DNA of 27,828 bases from 66-474 sp036278635 (GTDB taxonomy: Bacteria; Pseudomonadota; Gammaproteobacteria; Xanthomonadales; Rhodanobacteraceae): NCBI GenBank assembly GCA_036278635.1, contig DASUKQ010000016.1, positions 1 through 27,828 on the forward strand. The letters are read 5' to 3'. The notes under the pieces are model-generated. The model was not told where the DNA came from and did no database searches. It worked only from the letters and a program-made list of their open reading frames with translations. A program made the position numbers and the translations under genes. This document shows, one piece after another, positions 23,661 through 27,828 of the stretch; position 1 is the stretch's first letter, and each line of letters begins with the position of its first letter.

Positions 23661-26343
23661 GTTGCGTCTCCTCTCCGCCCGCCATGCTGCCCGGCGCAAG
23701 ACGCCGCTGCAACGCGTTGCGCAAGGTCTCCTCCAGTCTGGCGCCAAGCGGTGCGTCATGTCGGTCGCTGAGTTCGAAAAAGTCCTCGACCTGGTCGCCG
23801 AACGTCGCGATCCGCGCGTCGTGCACGCGAACGCCGACATCGAGGAATGCCTGCGCGATCGCAACCAGCAGCCCGGGCCGATCGCTGCACACCAGCGCCA
23901 GGCGCGTCAGCGGCTGCCCGTCATTGCCGTGGAAATCGATACGGGGAGGCCGCTGGAAATGCCGCAGCCGGCGGGTAAGGCCGCGGCGCGCCGGCTGGGT
24001 GCGCAGCGTCACGGCGCGGAGTACCCGCACCAGCGCGTCGCGCAGCGCGGTCGCACGCTCCGGCGACACCGGCAATTGCGTGCCGGCTTCCAGCACCGTG
24101 AAGGTGTCCAGCGCGCGTCCGTCGCGCGAGGCCATGACGCGCGCCGCCACGACATCGAGGCGCAGGCGGTCGAGCGTCGCGACCGCCGCGGCGAACACGC
24201 CATCCCGATCGGGCGTGCACACGAAGACCTCGGTACCGCCGCGCACATCCGGGGGGCGCACCGCGACAACCGTGCCCACGCCGGGCGCCTCCAACAGGGC
24301 GGCGACCTGCCATGCCAGCGAATCCGGTCGCTGGCGCAACAGCGCCGTATCCGGAAACCGGTCCAGTTCCGCGCCCGATGCCGTGGCGTCGAACCCTCGA
24401 TCCGCGAGCAGTCCCAGCGCGCGTTCGCGCGCTTCGCGTATCCGCACCTCGGCGCGCGCCGGGCGCTCGAGGTCGCGCCGCAACACGTAACGTGCGGCGA
24501 CATACAGGTCCGCCAACAGGCGATCCTTCCAGGAATTCCAGAGTTTCGGGCTGGTGCCCGCGATGTCCGCGATCGTCAACAGGTACAGCAGGTCCAAACG
24601 GCCCCAGTCGCCCACCTGCACGGCGAAGCGATGCACGACCTCCGGATCGGCGATGTCCTGGCGTTGCGCGGTGACGCTCATCAACAGGTGCCAGCGGACC
24701 AGCCACGCGACCTCTTCCGTGTCATCGTCGCCGAGGCCCAGGCTGCGGCAGAACGCGCGCGCTTCGGTCTCGCCGAGACTGGAATGGTCGCCGCCGCGGC
24801 CCTTGGCGATGTCGTGGAACAGTCCCGCCAGCAGCAGCAATTCGGGTTTGGTCAGCCGCGCGAAGGCCTCGCAGGCCAGCGGCAGGGCGGTGCGCGTTTC
24901 CGGCAACGCGTAGCGCGCGATGTTGCGCAACACGCGCAGGGTGTGTTCGTCGACCGTGTAGACGTGGAACAGGTCATATTGCATGCGTCCCACCACGCGC
25001 GCGAAAGACGGCAGGATCGCGGCCAGGATCCCGTGCCGGTTCAGCGCATCCAGCACGCGCACCGCCTCCGCACCGCGCCGCAAAAGCGCCAGGAAGGCGG
25101 CGAGCACGTCAGGGTTCCGCGACAATGAGGTGCCGTGCGCAACCAGCGCGTGTTCCACCGCGCGCATGGTCGCCGCGGTGATGCCCGTGCAGCGCTCGAC
25201 ATCGAAGCGTTTGACGAATACCTCGACCAGCCCCGCGGGCGCCGTCAGCAGCCAGTCCGGATCCCGCAATTCGATGCGACTGCCGCGCAGCACGAAGTTC
25301 GCGTCGAGGTCGCGCGGAGGCGGCAGCGGGTGCAGGTACTCCTGCAGGCGTTCCAGCAACTGCACCAGCAGCCGTTCGGTGGTGCCGGCGGCGCGAAAGT
25401 AATCCTGCATGAAATGCTCGACCGCATCGTTGCCGACCGTGTTGACGTCTTCGTAGCCCAGCCTCGCCGCCAGTGCACGCTGCCAATCGAACAGCAATCG
25501 CTCCTCGGCGCGGCCGGCTTCAATGTGCAACCCGTAGCGGTCGCGGCGCAGCACCGCGCGCGCCTCCCGCAACGCATCGCGTTCGCTCGCTTCCAGCAAC
25601 CGCGCCCGCACCAGGCCGTCGAGGTCGTCCACCCCGACCAGCCGTTTGCCCAGCCAGCGGATCAGGTCGAGGTTGCGCAGCCCGCCGGGGCCGTCCTTCA
25701 GATCCGGTTCGAGGTTGTGGGTGGTGTCGTCGTAGCGCGCGTGACGCTGTGCGCGCTCCTCCAGCTTGGCGGCGAGGTAGGCTCCGGGCGGCCACAACGA
25801 CGGGTCGGCGGTGATCGCGCGCAAGTCCGCCTCGAAACGGGTCGCCCCGGCCAGCCGGCGCGCGTCCAGCAGGCTGGTGAACACGCCCGCGTCGGCAGCC
25901 GCGATTTCCCGGCACTGCGCCAGCGTGCGCACGGCCTGACCGGGCTTCAGGCCGACGTCCCACAGGCAGGTGAAAAAGGCCTCCAGCGAACGCACCAGCG
26001 CAACGTCCGGATCGGGCGCATGCAATACCAGCAGGTCGACATCGGAAAACGGGAACAGCAGCCCGTGCCCGAAACCACCCACCGCGAACAATGCGGCGGT
26101 GTCGGTCTCGCCCACGTACGCCGACCACGCGTGGGCGCAGACCATGTCGACTACATGGGCACGCGTTCGCGCGAGCACGGCGGCATCGGCGCCCTCCCGG
26201 AATGCCGTGGTCAGCGTCCGCGCATGATCATCCAGCAATTGCCGCAGCGCCGCGCGAGCATCACGCGACACCCCGGCGCGTGGCAGGGCCGGCGGAAGGC
26301 GCGGGGTGGGAACGCTGACGGGAGAAGCCGCGGGTAAATTCAC
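23653..26343 (-). CDS. glnD: PII uridylyltransferase / uridylyl-removing enzyme
   Basis: 896 residues (E. coli GlnD 890). Bifunctional nitrogen sensor that uridylylates PII proteins when glutamine is low and removes UMP when it is high. Order: N-terminal nucleotidyltransferase domain with GGFGHGLLFPFSDVDLL (89-105), helper segment with YDDTTHNLEPDLKDGPGGLR (204-223), HD domain for UMP removal with LFHDIAKGRGGDHS (508-521, His510-Asp511) and RWHLLMSVTAQRQDIADPEV, then two ACT domains (GGTEVFVCTPDRDGVFAAAV, about 696-715 onward; LVCSDRPGLLVAIAQAF, about 825-890) that bind glutamine. The usual GGYGRGEL of the active site is GGFGHGLL here, an odd change. Start: GTG 26343; no good Shine-Dalgarno. 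No glnB is in the window. It lies 175 bp after map and overlaps dapD by 8 bp, in the same map-glnD-dapD order as in E. coli. Confidence 0.96.
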   Translation of the reverse strand: MNLPAASPVSVPTPRLPPALPRAGVSRDARAALRQLLDDHARTLTTAFREGADAAVLARTRAHVVDMVCAHAWSAYVGETDTAALFAVGGFGHGLLFPFSDVDLLVLHAPDPDVALVRSLEAFFTCLWDVGLKPGQAVRTLAQCREIAAADAGVFTSLLDARRLAGATRFEADLRAITADPSLWPPGAYLAAKLEERAQRHARYDDTTHNLEPDLKDGPGGLRNLDLIRWLGKRLVGVDDLDGLVRARLLEASERDALREARAVLRRDRYGLHIEAGRAEERLLFDWQRALAARLGYEDVNTVGNDAVEHFMQDYFRAAGTTERLLVQLLERLQEYLHPLPPPRDLDANFVLRGSRIELRDPDWLLTAPAGLVEVFVKRFDVERCTGITAATMRAVEHALVAHGTSLSRNPDVLAAFLALLRRGAEAVRVLDALNRHGILAAILPSFARVVGRMQYDLFHVYTVDEHTLRVLRNIARYALPETRTALPLACEAFARLTKPELLLLAGLFHDIAKGRGGDHSSLGETEARAFCRSLGLGDDDTEEVAWLVRWHLLMSVTAQRQDIADPEVVHRFAVQVGDWGRLDLLYLLTIADIAGTSPKLWNSWKDRLLADLYVAARYVLRRDLERPARAEVRIREARERALGLLADRGFDATASGAELDRFPDTALLRQRPDSLAWQVAALLEAPGVGTVVAVRPPDVRGGTEVFVCTPDRDGVFAAAVATLDRLRLDVVAARVMASRDGRALDTFTVLEAGTQLPVSPERATALRDALVRVLRAVTLRTQPARRGLTRRLRHFQRPPRIDFHGNDGQPLTRLALVCSDRPGLLVAIAQAFLDVGVRVHDARIATFGDQVEDFFELSDRHDAPLGARLEETLRNALQRRLAPGSMAGGEETQRA

Positions 26344-26403
26344 TTGACCGAATCGAGACGGATGCCTATCCGATTATCGCGGTTCCTGCCAAGCATATGA
26401 ATT

Positions 26404-26510
26404 TCCCCCTTCGGGACGAAGCGGGATGAGAGGGGGACGGCATTTCGGCTGGCATGCCGGCATCCCCCGCGTGCCTTCGGCGCGCGACCCCCTTCCTGCG
26501 GAAGGGGGTA
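26404..26510. repeat. Palindrome-rich intergenic repeat between map and glnD
   Basis: The 175-bp gap between map and glnD holds several palindromes in a row: CCCCCTTCG around 26405-26413, the self-complementary GGCATGCC near 26452-26459 with flanking CCGGC, GTGCC-TTCG-GCGCGC near 26472-26484, and the perfect 9-bp pair CCCCCTTCC (26488-26496) / GGAAGGGGG (26500-26508). The overall look resembles dispersed CCCCTC...GGAAGGGGG intergenic elements common in Xanthomonadales. The last palindrome lies 10 bp after the map stop and may end its transcript, but no T-run is present. Confidence 0.45.
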
Positions 26511-26518
26511 TCAAGGCA

Positions 26519-27283
26519 CTACGCATCCGGCCAGGGCGTCAGGATCTCGAACCCGTCGTCGGTCACCACGACGGTGTGTTCCCATTGCGCGGACAACGAA
26601 TGGTCCTTGGTGACTACCGTCCAGCCATCCGGCAGCGCGCGGGTCTGCCGCTTGCCGGCATTGATCATCGGTTCGACCGTGAAGGTCATGCCCTTCTCCA
26701 GCCGCATGCCCTCGCCCGCATGGCCGTAATGCAATACCTGCGGGTCGTCGTGGTAGATGCGGCCAATGCCGTGCCCGCAGTATTCGCGCACCACCGAATA
26801 GCCGGCGTGCTCCGCGTGCTTCTGGATGGCATGGCCGATGTCGCCGAGCGTCGCGCCCGGCCGCACCTGCTCGATCCCGCGCATCATCGCCTCCCAGGTG
26901 GTGTCGACCAGCCTTTTCGCCAGCACCGACGGCGTGCCGACGAAATACATCCGGCTGGTGTCGCCGTGCCAGCCGTCCTTGATCACGGTGACGTCGATGT
27001 TGACGATGTCGCCGTCCTTCAGGACCTTGCCGGGGCTGGGAATGCCGTGGCAAATCACGTGGTTGACCGACGTGCACAACGTCTTCGGGAAGCCGCGGTA
27101 ACCGACGTTGGCCGGGATCGCCTGCTGGACGTCGACGATATGGTGGTAGGCGATCTGGTCGAGTTCTTCGGTCGTGACGCCCGGCTTGACGTGTTCGTTC
27201 ATCAACGCCAGGACCTCGGCCGCAAGGCGGCCGGCGACTCGCATCGATTCGATCTCTTCGGGGGTCTTTGGAGTGACAGGCAT
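26519..27283 (-). CDS. map: Methionine aminopeptidase, type I
   Basis: 254 residues. Cytoplasmic dinuclear metalloenzyme that removes the initiator methionine from nascent proteins. With the ATG at 27283 the residue numbers coincide with E. coli MetAP: His79 (HVICHGIP), Asp97 and Asp108 (NIDVTVIKDGWHGDTSRMYF), His171 (CGHGIGR), His178, Glu204 (FTVEPM) and Glu235 (WEHTV), a complete active site. A TTG at 27292 would add three residues (MQT) and is less likely. Shine-Dalgarno is weak (GGAT 11 nt upstream), and a GATAAT on the minus strand only 11 nt before the ATG raises a short-leader possibility. It is divergent from rpsB across about 310 bp and upstream of glnD-dapD, as in E. coli. Confidence 0.97.
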   Translation of the reverse strand: MPVTPKTPEEIESMRVAGRLAAEVLALMNEHVKPGVTTEELDQIAYHHIVDVQQAIPANVGYRGFPKTLCTSVNHVICHGIPSPGKVLKDGDIVNIDVTVIKDGWHGDTSRMYFVGTPSVLAKRLVDTTWEAMMRGIEQVRPGATLGDIGHAIQKHAEHAGYSVVREYCGHGIGRIYHDDPQVLHYGHAGEGMRLEKGMTFTVEPMINAGKRQTRALPDGWTVVTKDHSLSAQWEHTVVVTDDGFEILTPWPDA

Positions 27284-27337
27284 AGTCTGCAATTATCCAC
27301 CATTCGCACCCGGATTGCAGCGGTGGCCCGATTCCGC

Positions 27338-27366
27338 TTGCCCGCGTCACGGCTTGTCTGTAGAAT
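27338..27366 (+). promoter_or_regulatory. Candidate rpsB promoter
   Basis: TTGCCC (27338-27343), exactly 17 bp, then TAGAAT (27361-27366), followed by GCGGGGC, a GC-rich discriminator typical of growth-rate-regulated (stringent) ribosomal promoters. It lies about 225 bp before the rpsB ATG, comparable to the long-leader layout in E. coli. Not verified experimentally. Confidence 0.55.
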
Positions 27367-27372
27367 TGCGGG

Positions 27373-27591
27373 GCTTGGCTTCGGCCACGCACGCCCACGC
27401 CGGGCGTCACCGGCGAATACACACGCAGGCCTGCATCCATCGTGGTGCACCGGCACCGGGGTCCCTCGCAGGAGGGTCGTTGCCGCGGGGCCTGCGGAAG
27501 CCCAACCCCGGAACCTGTCGCGCCAACGCCGTCCATGACGGCCGCGCACGCCGCGCAAGCGGAGCGGGTTCCCACATCGGAGTTTCAAACC
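27373..27591 (+). promoter_or_regulatory. rpsB: rpsB 5' leader (probable S2 autoregulatory RNA)
   Basis: About 220 nt of non-coding leader between the promoter candidate and rpsB. It contains hairpins: CCCTC (27463-27467) / GAGGG (27472-27476), and GCCGTC (27528-27533) / GACGGC (27537-27542) with a CAT loop. In gammaproteobacteria S2 represses its own mRNA through a conserved structured rpsB leader. Position and length fit; I did not verify the consensus fold. The Shine-Dalgarno GGAG lies 9 nt before the ATG. Confidence 0.42.
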
Positions 27592-27828
27592 ATGCCCCAA
27601 GTCACCATGCGCCAGATGCTGGAAGCCGGCGTGCATTTCGGCCACCAGACGCGCTACTGGAACCCGAAGATGGCGCCGTTCATCTTCGGCGCCCGCGGCA
27701 AGATCCACATCATCAACCTCGAATCCACGCTGCCGCTGTTCAGCGATGCGATGAACTACCTGTCGGGGCTGGCGCAAAAACGCCGCACGATCCTGTTCGT
27801 CGGCACCAAGCGCTCGGCGCGCGAGGCG
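27592..27828 (+). CDS. rpsB: 30S ribosomal protein S2 (3'-truncated by window end)
   Basis: First 79 codons of ribosomal protein S2, essential for docking of S1 and 30S function. MPQVTMRQMLEAGVHFGHQT, RYWNPKMAPFIFGARGKIHI, INLESTLPLF and RTILFVGTKRSAREA match the E. coli S2 N-terminus almost position by position. The frame is open to the last base of the window. Start: ATG 27592, with GGAG 9 nt upstream. It is divergent from map, as in E. coli; tsf is expected to follow outside the window. Confidence 0.97.
   Translation, partial: MPQVTMRQMLEAGVHFGHQTRYWNPKMAPFIFGARGKIHIINLESTLPLFSDAMNYLSGLAQKRRTILFVGTKRSAREA

Noticed and set aside
23311..25128. 605-codon plus-strand frame opposite dapD and glnD
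   Set aside because: Antisense to well-conserved enzymes; no recognisable product.

Overview
The window is about 28 kb of high-GC gammaproteobacterial chromosome, most likely Xanthomonadales (Rhodanobacteraceae/Lysobacteraceae type). The reasons are the rpsB / map-glnD-dapD / yffB / dapE neighbourhood, which follows the usual gammaproteobacterial arrangement, the GTAG-type REP palindromes known from Stenotrophomonas and relatives, and the pairing of TonB-dependent receptors with ECF sigma factors. No tRNA, rRNA, CRISPR array, insertion sequence or phage gene was seen.

Region 1 (1-756) is the 3' end of an ABC-exporter permease (FtsX/MacB type), cut by the window edge.

Region 2 (about 850-11331, minus strand) is the most distinctive part. 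Read in the direction of transcription it holds a DUF1232-like protein, two related ECF sigma factors in tandem, a 1461-residue membrane Ser/Thr protein kinase with a large outer beta-propeller region, a 959-residue TonB-dependent receptor and two small secreted proteins of unknown family, and it ends at a rho-independent terminator. Gaps are 44, 1 and 12 bp from the first sigma factor to the receptor, about 100 bp before the small proteins and 50 bp between them. No anti-sigma factor is present. I infer a signalling and uptake unit in which the kinase controls the sigma factors.

Region 3 (11506-20077, plus strand) holds a TraB/GumN-family protein, topoisomerase IV subunit A (parC), a lipoate-protein ligase split into two overlapping genes, a penicillin/AHL-acylase-type Ntn hydrolase, a phosphodiester glycosidase and a SAM-dependent methyltransferase. 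Two palindromic repeats lie between genes: a REP doublet (REPIN-like) before parC and an inverted AGGTTGGGCTGA repeat before the acylase.

Region 4 (20046-27283, minus strand) is housekeeping. map, then glnD and dapD (overlapping by 8 bp), a REP element whose GTAG end supplies the dapD stop codon, yffB, a VIT1-type iron/manganese transporter with a degenerate ferritin-like head, and dapE. dapE overlaps the converging methyltransferase by 32 bp. DapD and DapE both act in the succinylase branch of lysine/diaminopimelate synthesis.

Region 5 (27338-27828, plus strand) is the promoter, a long leader and the first 79 codons of rpsB, divergent from map as in E. coli.
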